Positions 25,601 through 33,124 of a stretch of DNA of 64,000 nt are shown here, piece after piece. The stretch spans positions 620,001 through 684,000 of the forward strand of contig JAGYXB010001412.1 in NCBI GenBank assembly GCA_022495005.1. The letters are read 5' to 3'. The notes below the pieces were generated by a model. That model ran no database searches. It had not been told where the DNA came from and saw nothing but the letters and a program-made list of their open reading frames with translations. Position 1 is the first letter of the stretch; every line of letters begins with the position of its first letter. The stretch comes from Rhyacophila brunnea (Eukaryota > Arthropoda > Insecta > Trichoptera > Rhyacophilidae). A program made the position numbers and the translations under genes.

Positions 25601-28600
25601 TATGCAAATATCAATTGCAGAGACAGATTTCTGAAACAATTCACAAAAGTAATTTCCTCAAATTAATACTGAGAGCTTCTGACATAGTTGACTTATAATA
25701 CTTCTAAAAGCAGAATCAATAGTAGTATGCCCTGTTACCGCTGAGGAGCGGTGAATCTGATAAACAACAAGTTGAGCGGAGAGCGGTATATATTTTAAAG
25801 ATCAATATAGTTTACAATAATCGCTGAGCTTTTGACTGGTGTTACCTGCAATTCTCAGGTAACAGCAAATGATGATACTATCTAATCATCGTCCCCTTTT
25901 GGTGCCAAGCACTGGTTTGACCTTCTTAAAAATGGCTCACTGGCAGAACATTTAGGTAAGAGGTTAGTTACCATCTTATGAACATTTATACAACTACAAT
26001 CGAACTCGGTTATTACGAGGAAGATGGGACCGACTGAATTTGCTCGTTATAAGCATCACTCGTTATATCTATATATATATTCAGCTTGGATTTTTTACAT
26101 GAAATTTCAACCATATGCGTGGATACTTTTCCAATTTTGTCGGCGAAAACACCAATTAGGTACTTAGACACTTAACTAGAGTCATAAACGTAATCCGATC
26201 CCAGCGGCATCGGTCTACGGTCGGATTTTATTGCTTAGGGTTGAAATGTTTTTAAACGATCGACACATTAACAGTTTTAAGAAAGTTTTTGACAATATTT
26301 TTGCTGATCCGATAAGTAGCTCGTTATAAAAGTGAATAAATGTATGGAGAAAATCATAAACTAAAATGTCAACGAATATTTCCTCATTACATCCGAGATG
26401 TCGCTATATCCGTGATCGTAATAACCAAGTTCGACTGTATATTAACTTACCCCTAATAAGAAATCTTTTCCTCCTAGTGCCGTGTTCAACTCTTCTATTA
26501 GTGTGGCGAGCCTGCTGACCACTTCTTTAGAAGATTTTGACGTTCCCAGGTTGGCAACATTGGGGAGAAGTTTAGTCGCCTCCCATTCTAGCCATTGAGC
26601 GCTGAAAAATTATATTATTTAGTACCGTATTCACCTGTCATAATAGCAGTGTATTAAGATAAAGTATGCATATTCTGAGGCATAGACAGGGCTGGATGAA
26701 GGGTCATCCATCATAATTATTTTTATGTTCTCTTACGGCAATTTAATTAACGGTACTGTTCAGTTATCAGCAATACAGCGGAAAACATATTTTTAAAATA
26801 CCCGATATACTGGATTATCTGTTAGTTTGGGTTAGTTTAGGTTAGGTTAGGTTGGGTTAGGTTAGGTTTGGTTAGGTTAACCTAACAAATAATCCAGTAT
26901 ATTGGCTATTTTCAAAATGTGTTTTCCGCTGTATTCCTGATAACCGAACAGTACCAACTTAACTGTTTAGAATATCAGGGAACTCAGAATTTGGTGTATT
27001 TCAAGGTTGCAACACCTACTATTGCATGTCTATAATGTGTGGTTCATTTTCGGAGGATACTCACACATTCAAAACCCTGCGAACCAGTGGCGAAGGGTGG
27101 AGGTAGGCTGTTAAGATCTGACATAAATAGTGCACACTATACTTTTGTCAGCCATTCATTATTTATTTTTATTGAACTAAGAATACAAATTGTAGATGGT
27201 GGTGATTAGTTTTTAAAATGAAATTAAACACTGCCTAACCAAACCATCATAGTGGAGATCCAACAAGAATAGTGTACACTTAATCAATCATACTTAAGTA
27301 ATTACTTACTATGACAGATAAATAATATTCTTTCATATATAAAATATGTAAAATTATGTATGATGTAATGGCATTATTTTAGATATTTTTTAGAGATGAA
27401 TATGTTTTGACTATTATCTATCGTGGCTTGGTTACGCAGGGTTTATTGAATTTTAAAAACTAACCTAACTGAAATTTGTAGTCTTAGTTCAATGAAAATA
27501 AATACATAAGACTGACAAAGTTTAGTGTGCACTATTTTTGTTGGTTCTTAACAGCGTACCTCCACTCTTAACCACTGCCCTGTAGCACAGAGGTCTATAA
27601 AGTCTTAATCCGGCTGACAGTATAGCGGCATAGTGCTATTACATAATATACCAAACCTTTGCAATTTATCAGTTGAATTAGCAGCAGGAACCAAATAGAG
27701 GCAGGCGGCATTGCTGGAGAAAAACTTCAGCTCTGGCGACACCTCAAGGATTGGTAACTGTTTTAGGGATTGGGCTGCATTATCTAAAATTAATAAGCAG
27801 AATAACGAATATTTAAAACACATTGTTGAAAAACATCAGCGCATCTATTCTATACACAAGACTGCTATCGGCAGCTATCGAGGGTAGTTTTGTATCGCAG
27901 TAATAGCACTTATTGTAACAATTGCAATAAGTTAGCACAATAAGTTAGCACCTCTCTTGGGTGTGCTAAATTTTAGAGTGAGATAGACAGTTTTGACTGT
28001 TTAGATGGCTAACTTATTGTAACAATTATAATACTTTGATACAAACGTATGAAAAACTACCCTCAATAGCAGTCTTGTGTATAGAATAGATGCGCTGGAT
28101 ATAAGAAAAAGGTACAGTTCTTCAGAAATACACAGAAAAATAAATTGGGGGGTCTATTTTGAAAAAATATCCATTATATTTTTAAGATGGCAGGAGGGGG
28201 CAGGGTTAACAAAATGTAGCAGGTGCCAGTCACTTACACATTTACCCTGCCTATTATTTATAGCCCAATAAAGAATGTTACATTCATCTTGTGAATTATT
28301 CGTTGAATTTAATAATTATTAAGTAATTTTCAAAACCGGACTGTTTGGTTATAGTGCCGCAGATGCCTAGAAAAGATGCTCGAGAAACATGTTGATTTGG
28401 TAAGTTTTCACAAATATTTATCATTCTGTTCCTATTTCATATGTTTCAATTGATTTATTTTATTCCAAAAATAGCTGGCCTAAAAGTGTCCACCTAGTAA
28501 AAGTGCACTAAAGGCAGTGTGACGCTCTACAGTAACGTTTTCCAAATGGTGTACGCAGTAAAATTAATGTTTTTTTGTATATTATATTGATACATCCATT

Positions 28601-29049
28601 TGAATTATGGAGTTATCAAGTATCGATACACAATTAAAAATTTATTACTTATCTGGTCGACTCGCTACGCCGGGCCCCTCCTGAGCCCGGGCCCCCAGGC
28701 TAGAGCCCTAACAGCCCCCCCCCCTTGTGGGGGCCATGCCTGTGACAGAGAAAGATATTCCTAATCATTATCTTCATGGGATAAACTGTTTTCTCAATAA
28801 ATAAAATGTATATGAACGATGTGGTACTCTTCGGCATATTTATGAAAAGGGTAAAAGCTTGGAAGGATTGCAGCATATGTCATCATTATTTTTTTTCTCG
28901 TATGTGCAACTGTGCAATGCTAAACTATCTTTGAGTAAGCACTCACCGGCAGCGTTTCCGATCCGTAATTGAACATTTTCCTTCACCAATTTAGCACATA
29001 TCAACAGTTTTAGTGCCGATGTGTTGTTTTCGTTTGAATGAATGATCAT
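4630..29049 (-). CDS. MetRS: Cytosolic methionyl-tRNA synthetase, 23 coding exons
   Basis: The enzyme charges tRNA-Met with methionine in the cytosol. Exons, 5' to 3' on the minus strand (high to low coordinate): 29049-28947, 27783-27657, 26601-26451, 25630-25487, 23538-23417, 23337-23200, 21529-21413, 20200-20125, 18755-18628, 17931-17827, 17193-17016, 16094-15930, 15339-15238, 14556-14439, 13254-13184, 12963-12717, 11981-11849, 10287-10141, 9655-9460, 8530-8360, 8121-7936, 6362-6238, 4675-4630. All junctions are GT-AG and phases agree, giving 3096 nt, or 1031 residues plus stop. The HIGH-type motif is VPHLGN (residues 283-288) and the KMSKS-type motif is KFSKS (600-604). The exon 2 donor was set at 27657 because the next GT downstream breaks the frame. 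The protein is longer than the roughly 900-residue human enzyme, mainly because of three WHEP repeats. The intact frame across 23 exons argues that the gene is functional. The first ATG begins MIIHSNEN. A variant poly(A) signal lies at 4594-4599. Confidence 0.97.
5344..5970 (-). pseudogene. hAT fossil with BED-type zinc finger remnant
   Basis: The minus strand encodes, with one frame change, [10 protein letters not shown] (near 5700), [20 protein letters not shown] and [12 protein letters not shown]: a C-x2-C...H-x4-H BED-like finger typical of ZBED/GTF2IRD2-like hAT transposases. The left boundary AGTGGTGCCCAACCTTTAG (5346) is a common hAT terminus. No DDE core or second end is certain. Confidence 0.6.
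6238..9655 (-). CDS. MetRS: MetRS exons 19-22: end of anticodon domain and three WHEP domains
   Basis: Exon 19 ends the anticodon domain ([17 protein letters not shown]) and starts the first WHEP helix ([12 protein letters not shown]). Exons 20 (171 nt) and 21 (186 nt) both start and end in phase 0. Each begins G[E/D]KVRQLKSS and ends EAEIAKQ, so each holds the second half of one WHEP and the first half of the next. Exon 22 supplies the last half ([14 protein letters not shown]). The three repeats span about residues 844-890, 900-950 and 963-1010 and share WQPEV plus a basic helix. WHEP domains of synthetases bind tRNA or other synthetases. The exon arrangement implies duplication of a symmetric exon. 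Confidence 0.92.
6461..7710 (-). mobile_element. TTAA-flanked 1.25-kb element, copy 1
   Basis: The element is bounded by TTAA (6457-6460 and 7711-7714). Ends: GAGGACGTTCTACAGAATTG and, on the other side, GGGCCCGCTGAAGAGCCC. It is the reverse complement of 62410-63634 over nearly its full length. TTAA target choice is the hallmark of piggyBac-type transposition, but the two ends are not clear inverted repeats and no transposase is present. It includes a hairpin (about 6735-6890) with arms around GCAACAAGTT. It lies in MetRS intron 21. Confidence 0.88.
8609..9050. mobile_element. Inverted-repeat element with TAA duplication (family M2)
   Basis: The ends GGGCTTGCGCAGACAGAG are identical on both sides; similarity continues inward through GCGGTC. 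TAA flanks both ends (8606-8608, 9051-9053), as for PIF/Harbinger derivatives. The 442-bp body is GC-rich for this window and holds no supported coding sequence. It lies 78 bp upstream of the acceptor of MetRS exon 20. Confidence 0.9.
9259..9367 (+). mobile_element. SINE family 1, 3' fragment
   Basis: Only the second half remains: AAGTGGCTGACATCCATTTC, the CCTCC/GGAGG hairpin and ATCGGACATGGTCGG. The tRNA-like head is missing. Confidence 0.82.
9783..9939. mobile_element. Harbinger-type inverted-repeat element (family M1, copy 1)
   Basis: A 157-bp palindrome with ends GTGTAAGGCCTGAGTGCACA and GTGTACGGCCTGAGTGGACA and the 3-bp duplication TAA on both sides (9780-9782, 9940-9942). It is in MetRS intron 18. 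The short central loop includes TGTCTTTTTTTGG, also present in copy 2. Confidence 0.87.
10560..10790 (-). mobile_element. SINE family 1 copy
   Basis: Reverse orientation, near full length: the tRNA-like head ends at GGCCGCGCAGC and the B box is GGTTCGAATCC. It lies in MetRS intron 17. Confidence 0.86.
11000..11170. repeat. Dispersed repeat shared with 48720-48900
   Basis: CTACAGCGACTTGCAGTTAT, CGAGATCTTGTTGT, TAGTTTAATAATTA and CGAACATCAAAA occur in the same order and orientation in both places at roughly 75% similarity. Type of element unknown. Confidence 0.75.
12312..12640 (-). mobile_element. RTE-type LINE 3' end, second copy
   Basis: The minus strand ends TGCTGGACGAATGCC ... CCATCCAGCAGTGAATCGCC ... 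CGGCTGATGATGAT, parallel to the 3' end at 22826. Encoded remnants ([21 protein letters not shown]-like, [11 protein letters not shown]) fit the C-terminal RTE region. It lies in MetRS intron 16. Confidence 0.75.
12717..23337 (-). CDS. MetRS: MetRS exons 6-16: catalytic core, zinc insertion, start of anticodon domain
   Basis: Exons 6 to 16 encode the class Ia Rossmann core. Exon 7 carries [17 protein letters not shown] with the HIGH-type site, and exon 8 [13 protein letters not shown]. Exons 10 and 11 hold the connective-peptide zinc knuckles ([21 protein letters not shown]). Exon 13 carries VWFDAPIGY, exon 14 [13 protein letters not shown], and exon 15 [17 protein letters not shown] with the KMSKS-type loop. 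Exon 16 ([16 protein letters not shown]) begins the helical anticodon-binding domain. One detail: the second knuckle reads CPHPGC, one residue longer than the CPFC of the human enzyme. Introns hold an RTE 3' fragment, SINEs, a Jockey-like fragment and inverted-repeat elements. Confidence 0.95.
13689..13930 (+). mobile_element. SINE family 1, full-length copy
   Basis: The head has a B box GGTTCGAATCC and tRNA-like GGCCGCGCGGCATAAGCG. The body carries ATGGACCTAATAGGTTGAGC and CATCCATTTCTCGT; a hairpin CCTCCACTCTGTGGAGG follows, and the tail ATCGGACATGGTCG ends in A-rich sequence. In MetRS intron 14. This is the best reference copy of five near-complete ones. Confidence 0.88.
14003..14199 (+). 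mobile_element. SINE family 2, complete with 14-bp target duplication
   Basis: Head with A-box-like TGGTGCAGTGGGTAAG and B box GGTTCGATTCC, a body ending ACATGGTTATTAATAATTC and an A14 tail. The 14-mer ATATGTGTACAGTA is identical at 13989-14002 and 14199-14212, so the insertion by target-primed reverse transcription is recent. In MetRS intron 14, next to a family 1 SINE. Confidence 0.92.
14603..15029. mobile_element. Inverted-repeat element with about 40-bp arms
   Basis: Arms GAATACGTGTATTAATTA and CGCTAAGTACCAAAAA occur on both ends in inverted order. Length about 427 bp, in MetRS intron 13. No coding sequence or clear target duplication. Confidence 0.75.
16250..16601. mobile_element. Foldback element with a tRNA-like SINE head at its centre
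   Basis: Left arm about 16250-16370 and right arm about 16480-16601 are inverted copies: GTTTTCAAAATTATGTATG and TTCAATAATT on the right match CATACATAATTTTGAAAAC on the left. The centre (16385-16470) read on the minus strand has A-box-like TAGCATAGTGGTAATG and B-box-like GGTTCAATTCC. The T-arm pairs (CAGG/CCTG), but the acceptor stem does not, so this is not a functional tRNA gene. Confidence 0.75.
19046..19822 (+). mobile_element. 5'-truncated non-LTR retrotransposon (Jockey/CR1-like), 3' end
   Basis: The open frame to 19615 (189 codons) encodes the C-terminal part of an insect non-LTR reverse transcriptase: [20 protein letters not shown] and [13 protein letters not shown], then [35 protein letters not shown] and a stop after FLR. 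The 3' UTR ends in a short repeat tail TTTGATTTGATTTGAT (19802-19820), typical of such elements. It is in MetRS intron 8, sense to the plus strand. Confidence 0.85.
21987..22060 (+). mobile_element. tRNA-like SINE head (family 3), second copy
   Basis: CAATTGGTAAAGTGCATTGG and GTGGGTACGAGTCCCGCC followed by GGCGTCGTATTTTTTTC, parallel to 55085-55165 read on the minus strand. It lies directly before the RTE fragment. Confidence 0.6.
22090..22826 (+). mobile_element. RTE-type LINE 3' fragment
   Basis: The frame to 22611 encodes the end of the reverse transcriptase: [86 protein letters not shown] and [19 protein letters not shown]. The 3' end reads CAGTGGATCGACCCCGGCTG followed by ATGATGAT, the same terminus seen inverted at 12312. 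The frame is open from 22090 to 22611 but truncated at the 5' side. Confidence 0.87.
23700..24900 (-). pseudogene. Decayed Tigger/pogo (CENP-B-like) transposase
   Basis: Reading the minus strand: [14 protein letters not shown] (CENP-B-type DNA-binding helix) near 24870, then after the inserted element [29 protein letters not shown] (24060-23950) and [12 protein letters not shown], with the first catalytic Asp, near 23920, then [14 protein letters not shown]. Stops and frame changes are frequent. The insertion at 24082 falls between the DNA-binding part and the DDE part. Confidence 0.83.
24082..24730. mobile_element. Non-autonomous hAT-type element nested in the Tigger fossil
   Basis: Ends CAGTGACGTCCC on both sides (right end as reverse complement), with an identical 8-bp duplication GTGGCTTG at 24074-24081 and 24731-24738. 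The 649-bp body shows no transposase. It splits the Tigger coding sequence, so it is younger than Tigger. Confidence 0.93.
25076..25248. mobile_element. Harbinger-type inverted-repeat element (family M1, copy 2) in the Tigger end
   Basis: The ends are GTGTACAGCCTGAATGGACA and, reverse complement, GTGTATGGCTTGAGTGGACA. Flanks are TTA (25073-25075) and TAA (25249-25251). It sits in the right terminal repeat of the Tigger element. Its sister copy is at 9783-9939. Confidence 0.85.
25487..29049 (-). CDS. MetRS: MetRS exons 1-4: GST-like N-terminal domain
   Basis: Exons 1 to 4 encode residues 1-175, the glutathione S-transferase-like domain that docks eukaryotic MetRS in the multisynthetase complex. 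The clearest landmark is [10 protein letters not shown] at the start of exon 3, which matches the conserved segment of the human protein. Exon 4 ([11 protein letters not shown]... to ...GLKEVQ) covers the C-terminal helices of the fold. Intron 1 is 1163 bp and holds a 261-bp inverted-repeat element. Intron 2 holds a hAT-type inverted-repeat element and a TTAGG-centred palindrome; intron 3 holds a pogo-like element. The domain role comes from family knowledge; the residues are read from the sequence. Confidence 0.93.
25997..26437. mobile_element. pogo/Tigger-type inverted-repeat element (family P1, copy 1)
   Basis: Ends CAATCGAACTCGGTTATTAC and CAGTCGAACTTGGTTATTAC (right end reversed), with TA on both sides (25995-25996, 26438-26439). 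Subterminal copies of CTCGTTATA appear on both arms. The 441-bp body has no transposase. It lies in MetRS intron 3. Confidence 0.9.
26752..26955. repeat. 204-bp palindrome with TTAGG-like core
   Basis: Both arms start GGTACTGTTC, then GTTATCAG, AATACAGCGGAAAACA and ATACTGGATTAT. The centre reads TTAGGTTAGGTTAGGTTGGG, i.e. degenerate copies of the insect telomere unit TTAGG, then the inverse CCTAAC. It lies in MetRS intron 2, so it is not a telomere. Half or partial copies occur at about 920-960, 5160-5262, 31989-32053, 51019-51149 and 53428-53500. Confidence 0.85.
27085..27577. mobile_element. hAT-type inverted-repeat element (same family as 41914)
   Basis: The left end CAGTGGCGAAGGGTG is identical to the autonomous hAT end for 15 bases; the right end is CAGTGGTTAAGAGTGGAGG (reverse complement). 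The two arms are similar for about 170 bp (TAGTGCACACTA, TTATTGAACTAAG and GTTTTTAAAA recur in both). No clear 8-bp duplication is seen. It is in MetRS intron 2. Confidence 0.82.
27837..28097. mobile_element. 261-bp inverted-repeat element in MetRS intron 1
   Basis: The terminal repeat CAGCGCATCTATTCTATACA runs with few mismatches for about 50 bases on both arms (ACAAGACTGCTAT, GAGGGTAGTTTTT). The inner part also folds (AACTTATTGTAACAATT). Target duplication unclear. The superfamily is not assigned. Confidence 0.82.
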
Positions 29050-29434
29050 TTTCAGTAATAATTTTCAGTTTCTAGACGAAAATATTGCAGTGCACGCGGC
29101 AATGACTGATGCTCAATTCTGACGTCTGAATTTGACAGGTTGAGAAATTAATGTCGCCATGTTCATGATTTTTTAATTCCCCATTTATTGTACCTACCAA
29201 AACATCAAAACAGTAAAACACGAAATCACTGATTTATTATTATTAACCCATAAATAAAATATGGCTCGTTCAAATCCGTAGCTAAAGATTTTATGAAAAT
29301 CCTTTGATCAAACAGTTTAATATTTTTTGAATTATTAGAATGTACCTACTACGTAACCCATTAGGTACATTATTGTAGTATTTGCCGCCATTTCAACCCT
29401 TTTACATCGTGTTAGTTAGAGCAATGATTGGTTA
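29050..29434. other. Upstream region of MetRS, 385 bp to the Harbinger element
   Basis: Presumed MetRS promoter and 5' UTR. No TATA box is evident at the expected distance. The Harbinger element begins at 29435, so any upstream control region beyond 385 bp has been displaced by 4.3 kb. Confidence 0.5.
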
Positions 29435-29609
29435 TGCCAGCGCTCCATTGGCGAGCCAAAAGTCCGACGACAATAAGTCTTCAGATTTTTCTACGTTCTG
29501 CTACTGGCCAACAGACGTTCAACGAAACGAGTATATAATTAATTTGACGAGTAAAACAGTCGACTTTGACAGCATAGATAATATACGTATATCTGACAGT
29601 TAAATCGTG

Positions 29610-31733
29610 ATGGCGTTAACCGACGTTTTATGTTTTTTGGGTTATTGGGTGGCAGATAATGTAATAACGAAGCAAAGGGTACACAAATACTGGGTGAAAC
29701 ATTGGATAAAGAAACGAACGACATTATCCCACACAAATTTAATACGAGAATTGCGTTTGCAACCGAGCGATTTCCGCAATTATTTGCGAATGTCGGAGGA
29801 TGTATACACAGAACTGTATAATTTGGTCTCCCCATTTATTAAAAAAAAAATACTATGATGAGGGAAGCTATATTTTCTCCTCATGATAGATTATGTGCAA
29901 CCCTGCGATTTTTGGCTGCCGGCGGAACATTCACTGACTTGCATTATAGAACTGCGATTGGAAGACAAACTCTGGGCAAGATAATTCCCGAAACTTGCTA
30001 AGTCATCATTGACGTTTTGAAAGGAGAATATTTCAAGGTGTGTATTATATTATACGTCATCTAATAAAGTTAGGCAAATTTACAAATATATCATTAACAA
30101 GTAGACATTGGTTGGTCTTATAAAGTGAACGTTTAGTGGATTGTTTTACCTATATAAATCATAGACGGCAACATCATAAGAATGGCAGACAAGATGCATT
30201 TGAGATAGGTATATATATAGTCACAAATAAGGCCATCGTTGACATGCTAAATATTCAATAGACCATTAGAATGCTGTACCTAGCCAGGACTCTCCATATA
30301 GGCTGTAAGCAAGCTGCTTAATTATTCCTGTTGAATGTATTGTAATACTAGTCATATTCTTCGAAAAGCAAGCATGGAATTTGATTTCTAAATGAGGCCA
30401 CATAATAATATAGGTTTGCTAACATAGCTCAAATACTTACCATTTGTTGTATCGCTTAAGCTAAGGTTTATAGGCATAAAACAAACAAAAAAACAAATAT
30501 TTTTACAAGATATTTATTCATACAAAAAACATTAATTTATTATACCGGCTTTTGTACATTTTTGCTTAATATACGATAAACTGGTTGAGTATGAACAGTA
30601 GTTGCTGGCGTTATTTTGTCACTTTGTCCCATAAAGGCAACTTCATGCATCAGCTTCTCGGCCAGCAATCTTTGTCCCTGTGACATCGATCGTAGTTTCA
30701 TGGCCATCATTTTGCCAAAAACATCAAATTCATCTTCAGTCTTGCTTAGTTTGTCAGGTGATTAATTCTAACACTTTGTTGGCGCTATCATTCGATTTTT
30801 TTCGTTTGAACGATGGGGGTTCTGGTGCTCTATTGAGATTCGACCTTGGAGTAGTCGACAACGTGGATGTTGAAGGCGAATATTCTATCTGTAAATAAAA
30901 TGTTGATTATTTTTGTTGCAGTTCCCTGATACGCACGAAGAAATGGAGACGATTGCAGAAGAATTTAATAGTAAATGGCAATTTCCAAATTGCCTGGGCG
31001 CAGTTGATGGGAAACACATTGCAATCGTGCCACCTGCAGGCGCCGGCTCCCACTTTTATAATTACAAACATTTCCACAGCATTGTTTTGATGGCGATTGC
31101 AAATGCTAATTATGAATTTATTTATGTTGATGTTGGAACAAATGGACGTATTTCTGATGGAGGCGTACTGAGAAAATCTGATTTTTCAAACGTTTAGACG
31201 AAGGCAGATTAAAAATACCTGCACCAAAAAAACCTACTGCTAATTCTGATGCACTGCCATTTGTTTATATTGGCGATGAAGCCTTTGCATTACGTAACGA
31301 TTTCATAAAGCCGTATTCACAAAGGCAATTAAATCACAGTAAAAGAATATATAATTATCGGACATGCAGAGCCAGGCGAATTATAGAAAATGTTTTTGGC
31401 ATTTTAGCTGCTAGATTCCGCATTTTTCAAGCTCCAATAAACATGAAAATTGAAAATATCAATACAGTTGTATTAACTTGCTGTGTGCTGCACAACTTTC
31501 TTCGTCGCAAATCAACACATACTTATCCTCCTTCTCATGACCTTGATAGGGAAAATCCTGAGACAGGTTTAATAGAGCTCGGACTGAGGTCACAGGACAC
31601 CTTAGCGCCTTTGGAAGCAACGACTAATCGGAACTCGACTGCCAATGCTAAGAAAACGCGAGGAGATTTCGAAAAATATTTTAATACTACCGGGGCTGTC
31701 ACATGGCAAGAAAGTATGATAAGCAATAGATAA
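29610..31733 (+). pseudogene. HARBI1-like DDE transposase, disrupted
   Basis: Exon 1 runs 29610-30037 (donor GTGTGT) and exon 2 30922-31733, joining in phase to read EYFKFPDTHEEMETIAEEF. The DDE triad is visible: FPNCLGAVDGKHI (first Asp), YIGDEAFALRNDF (second Asp), CRARRIIENVFGIL (Glu), with YNYKHFHSIVLMAIA between. Lesions: a frame change at the A10 run 29841-29850, an in-frame TAA at 29999-30001 after IIPETC, and a missing base in the T5 run at 31182-31186. In active elements this enzyme cuts and pastes with a Myb/MADF partner. The intron contains exon 3 of the opposite-strand gene. Confidence 0.88.
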
Positions 31734-32148
31734 ATTAAACCAATGTAACAATTTAGTTAAAATGTTTTACCTCAATACAATCTTCGTTGTTTAACGAGGT
31801 GGAGTAACTCTCATCAGGAGACATGTTTTCCAAATCGTCCACCATGCTGGATATTGAGCTCGATTCTGTAAAACAAAATGTAAATTGTTAAAATACAACA
31901 TAATACTCAAACTTGTTTTTTATTATCTCTCCCCTAAGTACCCATTCCTTCATACGGTTAATATTGATATTGGTATAATTGGTGTAATCCAGTATATCGG
32001 GTATTTTCAAAATGTGTTTTCCGATGTATTCCTCATAACCAAACTGTACCATTAATTTTGATTGATGATTGACGATTTATTGATTGTCTCTGAAGGACCT
32101 AACTCGAGCGATTTTTGATTTTATGATCATTTCTTTTCTTCTTCTTTC

Positions 32149-32360
32149 GACCATGTCCGATCATAATATGGACCTGCACGGAGTGGAGGTTTGTATTGAC
32201 AGATTTTGTTTTTACGAGAAATGGATGTCAGCCACTTGCTCAACATATTAGGTCCATACTCTGACTCATACACAAATTGAAATTCAATGTGTACTTGTCA
32301 GACCCAGGATTTGAACCTGGGACCCGACCCCGACTCAATAAGCCGCGCTTCCACCGCCAT
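32149..32360 (-). mobile_element. tRNA-derived SINE (family 1) inside the Harbinger element
   Basis: The reverse strand shows a tRNA-like head with a B-box-like GGTTCAAATCC, then the family body (CATCCATTTCTCGT) and the hairpin tail around TGGAGG/CCTCC ending GGACATGGTCGAAAG. It is 75-85% similar by eye to copies at 10560, 13689, 36254 and 38753. It ends where the tandem repeat begins. Confidence 0.85.
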
Positions 32361-32363
32361 GAT

Positions 32364-33124
32364 CGTACCTATATATTATTATTTCTTACCTACCTCAGCA
32401 AAGAATAAATAATTTTATTGTGACTAGAAATGATTCATAGCTGTATGTTTTAATTGCTTAATAGTAGCTAATCTAATGCGATGTCACTTTCAGAGATACG
32501 ACAATGTCATAGTCTGCACGTGTATAATTATTAGCTTTAAAGCATTCCCTCGTACCTATATATTATTATTATTTATTACCTACCTCGGCAAAGAATAAGA
32601 AATTTTATTGTGACTAGAAATGATTCATAGCTGTATGTTTTAATTGCTTAATAGTAGCTAATCTAATGCGATGTCACTTTCAGAGATACGACAATGTCAT
32701 AGTCTGCACGTGTATAATAAATAGCTTTAAAGCATTCCCTCGTACCTATATATTATTATTATTTATTACCTACCTCGGCAAAGAATAAGAAATTTTATTG
32801 TGACTAGAACTGATTCATAGCTGTATGTTTTAATTGCTTAATAGTAGCTAATCTAATGCGATGTCACTTTCAGAGCTAGGTACGACAATTTCATAATCTG
32901 CACGTGTATAATAAATAGCTTTAAAGCATTCCCTCGTACCTATATATTATTATTATTTATTACCTACCTCGGCAAAGAATAAGAAATTTTATTGTGACTA
33001 GAAATTATTCATAGCTGTATGTTTTAATTGCTTAATAGTAGCTAATCTAATGCGATGTCACTTTCGGAGCTACGACAATTTCATAATCTGCACGTGAATA
33101 ATAAATAGCTTTAAAGCATTCCCA
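32364..33124. repeat. Four tandem units of about 190 bp inside the Harbinger element
   Basis: Units start at 32364, 32551, 32741 and 32935 and end at 33124 (187, 190, 194 and 190 bp). Each starts CGTACCTATATATTATTA and ends near AGCATTCCC. On the minus strand each junction reads TAG|GTACGAGGG, close to the true MADF exon 1 donor GAAG|GTACGTGGG at 33128-33130, so each unit boundary repeats a donor-like site. The last two units share substitutions (ACAATTTCATAATCTGC), which suggests stepwise growth. Confidence 0.93.

Noticed and set aside
26820..26890. Internal telomere array
   Set aside because: The TTAGG-like units are few, degenerate and enclosed by inverted arms of a dispersed repeat.
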